A DNA stretch of 64,000 nucleotides from the NCBI GenBank assembly GCA_050084985.1, contig JBITNC010000001.1:212846001-212910000 (forward strand). Reading direction: 5' to 3'. The notes beneath the pieces were generated by a model. It was not told the DNA's origin. It worked only from the letters and a program-made list of their open reading frames with translations, and searched no databases. This document shows, one piece after another, positions 34,456 through 44,070 of this stretch (its first letter is position 1; every line of letters begins with the position of its first letter). The position numbers were made by a program, and so were the translations under genes. Origin of the DNA: Nageia nagi (taxonomy: Eukaryota; Pinophyta).

Positions 34456-35053
34456 ATGATACGATCTATCGGATGTCATGCCATTCTTATGAATATACTT
34501 GAAAATGAAAATCCTAAAAACTTTGATGAAGAAGTAAGAGTGTATGGTATTGATATTGTTCTTCAAGATCTCAAAAATATAGTCATTCAATACCAATAAA
34601 TTATTCCTCCTGACATACACTACGATGGTGATCTTGAAGACAACGAGTACTTTGATAATGCTCCATCTCCTAGTGAAGAATACGAGCCTAAGGAGATTGC
34701 AAAAAATTCAATTAAGGAATACACACTAGCACCATAGCCACCTGAGATTATTATCATCAGCGATAGTGATGAGTATACTCTAGCAGTTGCACTAGTTGAT
34801 CAAAGTTTTAATCTCAATATTCCAGCCTTCGAGTTAGATTTAGGATTATGGATATCTTCAGCTGCACCAATTGAAGAAAGAGAGAGATAACTTTGATCCT
34901 GATTATATCCATCCACCAATGGTCATTGAGCAACATATTCGTGAATGCAAAGATCACATGTGGATCGATTTAGACTTGCAAATTTCTATATTTGACTTCA
35001 TCTTGCTCTATTTTGCCTTATTTGAGCAAATATTGTTTATATTTCAAATATAG
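34456..35053 (+). pseudogene. Extra ORF (about 200 codons) upstream of copia gag; unknown acidic protein
   Basis: I do not recognise this protein. An ATG at 34456 (MIRSIGCHAILMNILENENP) opens a frame that reads to 34890 with only two stops, TAA at 34597 and TAG at 34736. Each is one C-to-T step from Gln. A slip in an AGAGAGAGA run near 34885 moves the frame, which continues FDPDYIHPPMVIEQHIRECK to a TAG at 35051-35053. It is strongly acidic in the middle (DGDLEDNEYFDNAPSPSEEY). It has IIIISDSDEYT at 34747-34776, the form of a SUMO-interacting motif, and a hydrophobic C-terminal tail. It ends 27 bp before gag. It may be a captured host gene part or an element-specific protein. Confidence 0.6.
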
Positions 35054-35080
35054 TAAATTATCTACTTTTCATCTTACAAA

Positions 35081-36241
35081 ATGCATTCCTTAGTAAGCAT
35101 TATTGGGGTTGTTTTGACTGGTCAAAACAATTGGTCAGAATGGTATAGGAAGATAAAAAATACGCTCATCTTCAATGATTTTTGGGATGGTATATGCGAT
35201 GGAAAAACCAAACCCATCAAACCAACTGATGACAAAGAGCTCATGGTTTGGAACATGAAGAATTGCAAAGTGTATGCTTTAATAACTACTTCTATATCTG
35301 AAGAAGTCAATCAACATATCAATTCAATTGATGATGCTTGGAGTGCACTGGAAAAGTTAAAAGAGTTGTATGACTCTCATTCAGCGTTGGAACTCATCCA
35401 ACTTCAGTTAAAGCTCTTCAATTTGCAGTTGCAGAATAATGATCCCATAGCACTTATTTTAGAAATTAGTGCAATAATGTATGATATCAAGGCTACAGGT
35501 GTTGAAATTGATATTTCTCTTACAGCCTTGATCAAAGCTCTCTATCCCACATACTCAACTTATCTTGAATCACTTCAAGCGAGTGGACAATTAGCCACCC
35601 TCACCTTCAAAACTTTGTCAGAAAAGATTGCAGAGCATGAAAAAGCTTTTAGAAAGAAGACTAATGATGCTTCAGATATTATTTACAATGCTCAGTTAGA
35701 GAAGAATGATGCTTCTTATGCAGATAGTAGCAATAGAGGTCATGGTCAGAAAAATTTCAGAGGTAGTGGAAGTAGAAATCAAGGAGGTCATGGAGATAAA
35801 AGGGAGAAGTCAAATTTATATTGCACTCGATGCGATAGAAAAGGCCATGAAGCTGCTACATGTCACATTCCATGGGAGAAAATTATTGAAAAGAAAGAGC
35901 AACAAGGTGATCAGAGTAAGAACTCTACATCCACTCATTTTGTTACAGCTGAATGTAACATTGGTCTTAGTGACCTAATGAATACTTCATATGCATCATG
36001 GAAAGATGCATGGTTGCTTGATATGGGAGCAACATGTCATATGAATTTTAGGAGGGATTTATTTAAAGAATTGAATGAAGATATTGATGGTGTAATCTAC
36101 TTTACAGATCGATTAAAACTTAAGCCATCTGGAATTGGCTCAATCAGGCTTAAACTACCAAGATTTCTAGATTTTGTGCTTCAAAATGTATTTTATCTTC
36201 CAGAATTGAGGAGAAATTTGCTTTTGCTTATTCTTGTTTGA
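35081..36241 (+). pseudogene. Copia gag and protease
   Basis: ATG 35081 opens 386 codons. The N-terminal part is copia gag: GVVLTGQNNWSEWYRKIKNT, MVWNMKNCKVYALITTSI, WSALEKLKELYDSHSALEL. A basic glycine-rich segment (NRGHGQKNFRGSGSRNQGGH) precedes a zinc knuckle CTRCDRKGHEAATC (CX2CX4HX4C), intact. The protease site reads WLLDMGATCHMN; the family has D-S-G-A-T, so Ser is now Met. The frame ends at a TGA (36239-36241) where CGA would continue it, consistent with CpG deamination, and then resumes. Two adjacent stops near 36288 follow. Confidence 0.9.
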
Positions 36242-36310
36242 CAACAAGGACATACCATCCATATGTTCGATGGCAAGGTGGAAATATGATAATCTCCTGA
36301 CAACAAAGTT

Positions 36311-37540
36311 GTGATACTTGGTTTGGAAGATGGAAAGCTATTGAAACTCACTGGTGCTTCTGTTCGATCAAAGGAATTTGCATTCCTTACACACCAAGAA
36401 AAAGGTACACTTCCCTCAAGTCTTTTGTGGCATGCTAGATTTGGGCACCTTAATTTTGATGACCTATGTCTTTTAAAGAAACGAGGTTTTAGTGGTTTGC
36501 CTATAATACCTAGAAACATTGCCCCTTGTGAAGCTTGTATCCTAGGAAAGCACCACAAGCAATTGTTTATAAATTCCCAATGGAGAGCCAATAGAAAACT
36601 TGAACTAGTTCATTCTAATTTGTGTGGTCCATTTTCTTGTACCTTCTGTAGCTAGAAATAGATATATTATCACATTCATTGATGATTATTCTAGGATGTC
36701 TTGGGTTTATTTCTTAAAACATAAGTCTGAAGCTTTTTCCAAATTCAAAGACTTTCATGTAAGTATTGAAAATGAAGCTCATACTCGTATAGGTATCCTT
36801 CATTCAGATAATGGGGGGGAATATACTTCAAATGACTTCAAATCTTACTTACACCAACATGGGATTAAAAATCAGACTATTGTTCCCTATAACCCACAAC
36901 AAAATGGGGTTGCTGAAAGATTGAATAGAACTCTATTAAACATGGCCTGTGCAATGATATTCTTCAAGAATGTCAAAATTATGTTTTGGGGTGATGCAGT
37001 TCAATGTGCTATTTATTTGAGAAATAGATCTCCTTCTCATGCTCTCAAAGATAAGACTCCATTTGAAATGTGGTTTGGTCATATTCCTTCTGTACGTCAT
37101 CTCAAGATCTTTGTTTCCACCTGTTATGCACTCATACCTAAGGAACAATGAAGCAAGCTTGAAGCTAGGAGTCGAAAGTGTATTTTCTTGGGCTATTCAA
37201 ACACTACCAAGGGATACAAGCTTTATGATGAGGTAAATAAGAAGTTTTCTTTTTCAAGAGATGTTATCTTTCTTGAATTTTCCAAAAGTGACAATACTGT
37301 TGAGCGGTAGATTGATCATCTTGATAAGTTTACCCATGGAAAGCATTATTTTGAAAAATATTATGAAATTCCAAATCTTGAGGGGGGAATTCCTATATTG
37401 GATCCAAATTTGGAATTTTTACCATTTGTTCATGAAGAACAAGCACCAAGAGTACCTCCTCTACTAGGTTCTTCCAGTTCATCGATGCTAGTATCTGAGC
37501 ATTAGTTAGATGAAGTAATTCAAGGAATTGATCGATTAAG
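36311..37540 (+). pseudogene. Copia integrase
   Basis: The pre-integrase zinc-binding part reads LWHARFGHLNFDDL and CEACILGKHHKQLF (HHCC). A frameshift near 36640 follows the LVHSNLCGP motif. In that motif the first catalytic Asp has become Asn (GAT to AAT, 36617-36619). The next two catalytic residues remain, in ILHSDNGGEYTS (Asp) and QQNGVAERLNRTL (Glu). Downstream, RNRSPSHALKDKTPFEMWFG and RKCIFLGYSNTTKGYKLYDE are the usual copia C-terminal motifs. Stops at 37149 and 37308 interrupt. The integrase could not act even if the frames were open. Confidence 0.9.
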
Positions 37541-38062
37541 TCTTGATGGAAGTGAAGCTCCATCTCAGCTCAGTGATCAACCAGAATCATCTCAGAGAAT
37601 TCCAATATGGGCCCAAAAAAACACTTGAAAGTGTTCATCCTGATGAAATTGGAAAGACAAGAACTCAAAGTTCCTACCAGACAAGACAAGAAAGTGGAGC
37701 AGTACAAGATTTAGTTTCAAGTGATGTCCTTTATTTTGATACAGAATTGAATTATTCTGCTGATTTTGTACCAACTTCTTTTAAAGAAGCTATTTCTCAT
37801 GATGCTTGGAAAGAAGCTATGAAGAAAGAGTATGATGCTCTCATCAAGAATGGGACATGGAAGTTGGTAGATCCACAATATGGAATCAGACCTATTGGAT
37901 GCAAGTGGGTTTACAAGAATAAGTATAAATCAGACAGCTCACTTGATAAAAACAAAGCGAGGCTTGTTGCAAAAGGTTTTGCACAAAGAGAAGGTGCTTG
38001 GAAGAGAAAAGTTCAAGAAATTTAGATCAATGCTTGGACTTACAAATACCCCTTCAGATTAA
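37541..38062 (+). pseudogene. Copia RT stump fused to the pol C-terminus by a deletion
   Basis: After a linker, the RT N-terminus reads HDAWKEAMKKEYDALIKNGT, WKLVDPQYGIRPIGCKWVYK and NKARLVAKGFAQREG. The next codons no longer match RT. Within about 30 bp, in another frame, the sequence becomes the normal end of a copia polyprotein (EKFKKFRSMLGLTNTPSD and a stop at 38060-38062), followed by the polypurine tract. YVDD and all of RNase H are therefore missing. The deletion junction lies near 37985-38010. Confidence 0.88.
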
Positions 38063-38071
38063 GGGGGGGAA

Positions 38072-38321
38072 TGTTAAAAACCATAATCTTATTATGGTAT
38101 TTGTAAATATTTAGACATTAGACATGTGTCAATGACAAGTGTCATTTGAAGTTAGTTAGAGAAATTCTAGCTTAGTGCTTAGGTAGGTAAATTAGTTAGG
38201 ATGAGGTGTACACTTAGTTGCACCATTTTAGGAGTTTGTTAGTTAACCATTTTTGTGTTCTATATATTGTAAATTATTCTTAAGTTAATATTATCTTGGA
38301 TTTTTATGATCCATTCCTGCA
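38072..38321 (+). repeat. 3' LTR of the nested copia element (250 bp)
   Basis: TGTTAAAAACCATAATC...CATTCCTGCA, preceded by the polypurine tract AAGGGGGGGA and followed by TCAAC (38322-38326). It keeps the TG start lost in the 5' copy. Confidence 0.95.
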
Positions 38322-38326
38322 TCAAC

Positions 38327-39210
38327 AATGTGAAGAAAGTAAATTTATGAATTGATAAATTTCACATAGTCAATGGCATATGGTTACTACAAATTCATTA
38401 CAAATAGGGCATGCTACAATTTATTGAATATCTAATTAAAAATTCTATTATTTCATAAATATGCATTGATATGGAAATGATGAACATAATTGCAAAAAAT
38501 ATGATTGATAATTTCTATGAAATTTATGTAATCAATAACATAGGTTTTCTCTGAAAATAAATAAAGTTAATCAATTCAATATTATCAAATGTGCAATATT
38601 GTTATGAAAGACCAATAAATATTTGAATATGTGGTATTTTTATGGGAATCAAATGATATTTTTCAATTTTATGGTAATCAATTTTTTCAAGGCCATGGTA
38701 AATCCATGAGTAAAATCTTTCAAATTTTAGGTTATTCCAAGCTTGGGGCATTAAAAAGGATATCATCAACTTGATCTCAATAGACTATGAGTTGCAACAA
38801 TAGTAGTCTAAATGTCATGGTTAAATAGAACTATGAGTTGCATTAGCCATAGTGACATAATGAATATCATATTTATTTAATCCTTGATCTTTAACTTAAT
38901 TATTATTTAATGTATATGATCTATTTGGGTATTATATTTGATTATTATTTAACAGGTACTATCTAGGAGAGTAGGATTCACATATAGACACTTTCCTCAC
39001 ATAGGGACTTCAATTTTTGGATTGGTTCCCTAAAGAAGCTAGAGAAAGGGGAAACATAATACCAAAATGGGGAAAACAAAATATCATACTCAACATATCA
39101 ATCACAAAAGGGAATTCCACTTTACTATTGAAAATTTTCTTCTCTTCTCTAAACTTCTTTGGATTATGTAATTTCAATGCTTTTTATTTCATATCCAAAG
39201 AGGAGAAAAA
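38327..39210 (+). other. 3' non-coding region and PPT of the composite element
   Basis: Homologous from about 38500 onward to the minus strand of 54051-54810. Shared phrases include CAATAACATAGGTTTTCTCTG, TTTATGGGAATCAAATGATAT, CTATGAGTTGCAACAA, AGAACTATGAGTTGCAT, GAGAGTAGGATTCACATA and AAGGGAATTCCACTTTACTATTGAAAAT. The purine tract CCAAAGAGGAGAAAAA ends directly at the LTR start (39211). The ORF at 39017-39229 is not a known protein. Confidence 0.75.
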
Positions 39211-39952
39211 TGCAGACACCCAAAAATAATTTATTATTTATTTAATAAATCATATTTATAATTCTTAAATAACTTATTATAATACTACAAATGTCAAGAT
39301 AAAGTTGATATTACAATGCAATGCCATGTGTTATATTAAATGTTATATCATTTATCATGGATCATATTTTATAGTATCTTGAATATAACAAAGTTCATAT
39401 TATTTCTAGATCTTGACTTTCACTCCTTTTTATGTACTTATAGTCTATATATGTGAGTGGAATATGTTGACCTCCACAGATGAAACTCTTTGATATGATA
39501 AGATCTCTGATAGGTGGTTGTCTATTGTAATATTCATCAAGCTTTGATGTATTTTGATGCCACTTATTATAAGAAATTTCTATACTCTAGGCTTTAAAAC
39601 TTTTTGTATTTTATGCACAACTCAATTCAGCATATCTTATGTAGTTGATAATTTCTTCTCTTTGTCCATTAGTGATGTACATCTTCTAGATCAAGGGTTC
39701 ATATTTTGGTGGTCAAGTCATTGATTCATGTACATGAAAATTTATTGTAAACTTGCTATGAATTTGATCCTAATTATTCAAAGATTCATTGCTATTTGTT
39801 ATTGAGGATTGTACATACACTTCATATTAGGTTCATGTTTTTTATGTATATTTATTATAATTTGATATATTGTACATTATTCAACTCTTCTTAGATTATA
39901 AAATAATTTATTTATTATGTATATTCATATTTTACATAATCTGAGGTCTACA
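39211..39952 (+). repeat. 3' LTR of the composite element (742 bp)
   Basis: TGCAGACACCCAAAAATAA...AATCTGAGGTCTACA, preceded by a polypurine tract and followed by TATTC (39953-39957), which matches TCTTC at 25658 in 4 of 5 positions. Confidence 0.85.
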
Positions 39953-39964
39953 TATTCCAATAGT

Positions 39965-40780
39965 ATTTCCAAATTTGGAGAAGATCTTATCCCCTAAAAA
40001 TTGAATTGGGAGGGCATATAAGTTGACTCAAACTAAAAAACCATCCATGTTTATAGTTAAGGATCAAAATTAGGGCTCCATTCTCTAATGCAAATTCCTC
40101 TCTACTCATAGAGCTAGTTGTATGTATTTTCCCATATATAGTTTTGCCTCTCTATATCCTTTAAAAATATGGAGAAGAAACCCTTAGGAAGTAATGTTAG
40201 GAAGAAGGATTTGACCCAATATTGAGGAATGAACTCCTTGAGATCAGCCAATTTTGGTCTTCATCCCCAAAATTTACAAATGAGAATGATTTCAATATAT
40301 CTATAAAAATTGAGCATAAAATCTTTCTCAACAATAAAAATTGTATGAAAAATATTAGTTTTTCAAAATAATTTGGAATCATACTCCTTATGGGGAGGTT
40401 TTTGGCTCCTTATTATTTAGTTTTGATAAAGAAAACCTTGGTGATCTCCATTGGATCTATTTACTACCAATTCTCTAACCCTAAGACTAGGGTATCTTAT
40501 GATAATGCTTCAATTTATCACATTGCATAGGAATCTACCTAGATCTTAGTTATTAGAATGTTGCTAAGAATTGTTTATATGCACAAATTTTTTCAATGGA
40601 TTAGATACCCACCCATCATTATCACTTGTCAAGTGCATCAAATGCGTATTCTTGCCACTAGATCTTGCCTTCATTTTGCTCTTTCTTTCTTTCAATTTTT
40701 TATTGCTATTAAATTCTATAATTTTTAGTATCTCAAACTTATTTGTATCTAAATCTCTTTTCATCTATACTATGCCCTCT
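39965..40780 (-). pseudogene. DUF4283-like protein remnant (LINE ORF1-type)
   Basis: The minus strand from about 40345 to 39985 reads FIVEKDFMLNFYRYIEIILI, then CKFWG*RPKLADLKEFIPQ and YWVKSFFLTLLPKGFFSIFL, then KDIERQNYIWENTYN*LYE and REWSPNFDP. The order W-G-x-R-P-x-L..W...LLPKGFF.I.F...E.R..V/I....W/Y...R.W.P.F.P is that of the plant DUF4283 domain, found in LINE ORF1 and related zinc-knuckle proteins. Stops replace Trp (TGG to TGA/TAG) and Gln. Upstream, 40564-40764 reads as a basic N-terminus. There is no RT nearby, so it is an isolated fragment. Confidence 0.5.
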
Positions 40781-41000
40781 TTTGTTAATAATTTACTAAT
40801 ATTTTCAAATATTTTATAAGAAGAATTTTTTGTGAACATCTAAGGAAGTATGTAGTTTATTTTTTTGTGAAGACCTTAGATATTGATTGGAAATCATAAG
40901 ATAAGAGCAGTACATTTTTTTATATATTATTATTAATAATATTTAGAAAAAATCATTACACATGTAAAAATCTTATTTTTAATAAAATTAAATTCTAATT

Positions 41001-41430
41001 TTTAGGGTATGGATTTTAAGGGTTTAGGGGTTAGGTTATATGGCTTTTTAAGGTTTAAGAGTTTAGGGTTTTGAATAAGATTTTTAAGGTTCAAGGTTTA
41101 CAAGTTTAAGGTTTAAGGGTTTATGATTTTACAAATTTAAGGTTTAGGGTTTAAAGTTTGAAGGCTTAAAGGTTTAGATTTATAATTTAAGGGCTTAAGG
41201 GTTTTAAGGTTTAGGGTTTTATGAGTTTAAGGGTTTATGATTTAAGGGTTTTAGGGATTTACAATTTTAGGGCTTAGGTTTATAAGGTTTAGGGTTTATA
41301 ATTTAAGGGCTTAAGGGCTTTAAGGTTTAGGTTTTATAGTTTAAGGACTCAAGGGTTTTAGGGTTTAGGAGCTTAGGGTTTAAGCATTTAGGGTCTTATA
41401 ATTTTTAGGGTCTAAGATTTAGTGTTAGAG
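41001..41430 (+). repeat. Telomere-like array A, G-rich strand on plus
   Basis: Degenerate TTTAGGG/TTTAAGG units with frequent AAGGGCTTAAGGGTTTTAAGG phrases, about 430 bp. First half of cassette A. Confidence 0.8.
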
Positions 41431-41843
41431 TTGAACTAATATAAGTATGAATTAGTTTCTTAAAAATATGATTTAGGTTAGTAAATATTTGACACAAGTT
41501 AGGTTTAAGTTACTAAAAATTTAACTTATGTTACATTTGGGTTAGACTTAATAAAAATTTGAATTAGTTTCTTATAAATATCACATATGTTAGTAAAAAA
41601 GAACTAAAAAGATAACAAAAATCAATCCTAGAAGACTATGTCCATCAACCTTTGATCAATGACATTAACTACTATGCCAAGAATAAAAAATAAAACATAA
41701 AATTCCCTCTTAGCTTAATTATCAATCAACTCATGCAATAACAATGTTGAATAATATATGAGCTTACAATTATCATTAAATGTTAAATCATATAATACAT
41801 TATACATGATTCCATATCTAAATATATATATTTGTGCATGTAC
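41431..41843 (+). repeat. Linker of cassette A
   Basis: Non-telomeric AT-rich linker, closely similar to 43536-43825. Shared phrases: AATCAATCCTAGAAGAC, ATCAACCTTTGAT, AATGACATTAACTAC, AAAATTCCCTCT, AATCATATAATACATTATACAT. It is therefore duplicated with the arrays on both sides. Confidence 0.8.
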
Positions 41844-41990
41844 ACTAACCCTAACCCTAAATGCTTACCCCTAACCCTTACCACTAACACTAACTTTAAC
41901 CCTAACCCCTAAATTGTAATCATAACCCTAACCATAAGCCTAAAAATTTAACTCATATCAAACTTATTTGGTTAGTAAAAAATTGACTTA
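41844..41990 (-). repeat. Telomere-like array A, C-rich strand on plus, with tail
   Basis: CACTAACCCTAACCCTAAATGCTTACCCCTAACCC and similar units (to about 41950), then a tail AGTAAAAAATTGACTTA that is repeated in cassette B. The orientation is opposite to the G-rich half. Confidence 0.8.
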
Positions 41991-42955
41991 TGGGTAAGTG
42001 CAAGAAGATGAGTTCTACTTTTGGCTAGAAAGTGAAAGTGTTTTTCCTAATTTTTAGGTTTTCTCATACTTGATATTAAAATTTGAAGCACTTAGATTTT
42101 GATTCTTGAAAAGGTCACTTGGGTAAAAAAGTATTCCTAAAAATATAGTTTTCAAATATGTAACTTATTCTAATACCCAGATGATAGAAATTAGTATTTG
42201 GTAGGTATGTTTAAAATCCACTATTTAAAAAATACAGTTTCATGACCATACCCCCATTGTCTGACAAGCATAATTGGACCTAAATTAAAATATATTTTAA
42301 AATTATTTTAGGAAAATATACTTAAGACACTATGGATTGTGGAGGATATTTTTTTTATAATTTTTTCATGAATATTTTATTTTTTATTAATCATGATTAC
42401 CATTTTGAAAATTGGTCATATCTGGCAAGCATAATTTGACCTAAACTTATCATTTTTAATTTATTTTTTTATATTATGAAGAATTGTATGTATATTGTAC
42501 ATATGTATTATTTTTTTCATAATTCTAAAAAAAATGTTATTGAACAAATACAAAACCCATTATTTAAAAAATACAATTTCACGACCATACCCATCATGTC
42601 CATCAAGCATAATTGGATCTAAATTAAAATATTTTTTTAAATCATTTTGGCTAAAGATACCTAAGATGCTAAATATTATGGAGGATATTATTTTGTATAT
42701 TTTTCATGAATATGTTATTTTTTATTGGCCATGATTATCGTTTGTAAAAATGCTCATGTTCGGTAAGCATAATTTGAATAAAGCTTATCATTTTTAATTT
42801 ATTTTTTATTTAACTTATGAAGAATTGTATGCATATTGTGCACATATATATTTTTTTCATAATTCCAAAAAAATAAAAAGTTATTAAATAAATACAAAAA
42901 CCTAGCAGTTTATAAGACTTCCTCCAAAGTGGGACTCCTCTTCTTTTACTTACCC
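41991..42955. mobile_element. Non-autonomous TIR element (MITE-like, ~964 bp) with internal duplication
   Basis: Ends are inverted repeats of about 30 bp with roughly five mismatches: GGGTAAGTGCAAGAAGATGA at 41992, and on the opposite strand from 42955 GGGTAAGTAAAAGAAGAGGA. The flanks are TTA on both sides. The uninterrupted paralogous site in cassette B (44041-44060, AAAAATTGACTTATGTTAGA) shows what the target looked like. A 3-bp TTA duplication fits PIF/Harbinger-type elements, but without a transposase the superfamily is uncertain. Inside, 42222-42560 and 42561-42900 are tandem copies (period 339). The 79-codon ORF at 42495 is spurious. Confidence 0.7.
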
Positions 42956-42960
42956 TTACA

Positions 42961-43535
42961 TTAGATTTAAAGGGTTAGGATTTTAGGGGTTTAAGGGTTT
43001 AGTATTTTAGAGTTTAGGGTTTTACAATTTAGAGTGTATGGTTTAAGGTTTTACAATTTAGGATTTTAGGATTTAGGGTTTTAACATTCAAATTTTAGGG
43101 TTCAAGGGCTTAAGGGTTTAGGATTTAGGGTTTTATTTACAATTTTTAGGATTTACATATTTAGGGTTTAAGGGTTTTATGATTTTAAAATTTTAAGATT
43201 TAGGATTTAGAGTTCTAGGGCTTAAGGATTTAAGGGTTTAGAATTTAAGGTTATAGGGTTTATGTTTTAAGGGCTTAAGGATTTTAAGATTTAGAATTTT
43301 AGGATTTTAAGGTTTAGGGTTTTATATTTTTAAGGTTTAAGGTTTACAATTTAAAGGCTTAAGGGTTTTAAGAGTTTAAAATTTAGGGTTTAAAGGTTTA
43401 GAATTTTATGAATATTTTAGTGTTTAAGCTTTTAATTTTTAGGGTTTATAGTTTAAGGGCTTAAGGATTTTAGGATTTAGGAGCTTAGGGTTTAGGATCT
43501 TATAATTTTTGGGTTTAATTAAGGTTTAGGGTTAG
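42961..43535 (+). repeat. Telomere-like array B, G-rich strand on plus
   Basis: Degenerate TTTAGGG units with the same AAGGGCTTAAGGATTTTAGGATTTAGGAGCTTAGGGTT ending as array A. The two arrays are copies of one another. Confidence 0.8.
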
Positions 43536-43825
43536 ACTTATGCTAATAAAAATATGAATTAATTTCTTAAGGATATGACTTAATTTAGTAAAATAAAATT
43601 GAAAATATAATGAAAATCAATCCTAGAAGACCATGTTTATCAACCTTTGATGAATGACATTAACTACCAAAAATAAAATATAAAATTCCCTCTCAACTTA
43701 ATTATTGATTGCCCCATACAATAACAATATTAAAAAATATATAAGCTCATGATTATAATTAATTATTAAATCATATAATACATTATACATAATTTCATAT
43801 TTAAATATATATTTATGAATATATA
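43536..43825 (+). repeat. Linker of cassette B
   Basis: Aligns with the linker of cassette A, but is ~120 bp shorter at its left side. Confidence 0.8.
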
Positions 43826-44070
43826 GTAACCCTAACCCTAAATGCTTATCCCTAACACTCAACACTAACATTAAACTTACCTTAACCTCTAAATCATTAT
43901 CTCAACCCTAACTATAACCCTAAACATTCCTAACCATAACCCTTAACTACTTACCTTAACCCTAACCATAATCCCTAATTATTAAAACCTAACCACTAAA
44001 AACCCTTAACCCTAACCCCTAAATTTGACTTAGGTCAATAAAAAATTGACTTATGTTAGACCTAGGTCCC
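43826..44070 (-). repeat. Telomere-like array B, C-rich strand on plus, with tail
   Basis: TAACCCTAACCCTAAATGCTTATCCCTAACAC, longer than in A, running to about 44030. The tail AAAAATTGACTTATGTTAGA holds the empty target site for the TIR element of cassette A. Confidence 0.8.

Larger units (their letters stand above)
32624..38321 (+). mobile_element. Ty1/copia element with extra 5' ORF and RT/RNase H deletion (5.7 kb)
   Basis: Two 250-bp LTRs, a perfect 5-bp target duplication (TCAAC at 32619-32623 and 38322-38326), an initiator tRNA-Met PBS, a 2.2-kb leader with an extra ORF, gag-protease-integrase, and a stump of RT. The usual copia RT and RNase H (about 2 kb) are missing between the N-terminal RT motif and the final ~20 residues. 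The purine tract AAGGGGGGGA lies just before the 3' LTR. The element is non-autonomous but younger than its host element, judged by LTR similarity of about 95-96%. Confidence 0.93.
25663..39952 (+). mobile_element. Composite LTR element: gag, no pol, antisense PMD gene, nested copia
   Basis: Two diverged ~0.73-kb LTRs frame 14.3 kb. Inside are a long plus-strand gag remnant (26494-28975), no recognisable protease, RT or integrase, a minus-strand plant-mobile-domain pseudogene (29656-31540), a 3' non-coding region, and a polypurine tract before the 3' LTR. A copia element sits in the 3' region (32624-38321); without it the element is about 8.6 kb. Target duplication TCTTC/TATTC. This resembles gag-only LTR elements (TR-GAG) and Tat elements with an antisense extra gene. 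The loss of pol may be a feature of the family or a deletion in this copy. Confidence 0.75.

Noticed and set aside
42495-42734. 79-codon ORF inside the TIR element as a transposase
   Set aside because: It lies within the internal tandem duplication and has no DDE or DNA-binding motif.
41001-43535. Ancient head-to-head chromosome fusion points
   Set aside because: The orientation fits, but two cassettes with homologous linkers show duplication of a repeat unit and not two separate fusions.
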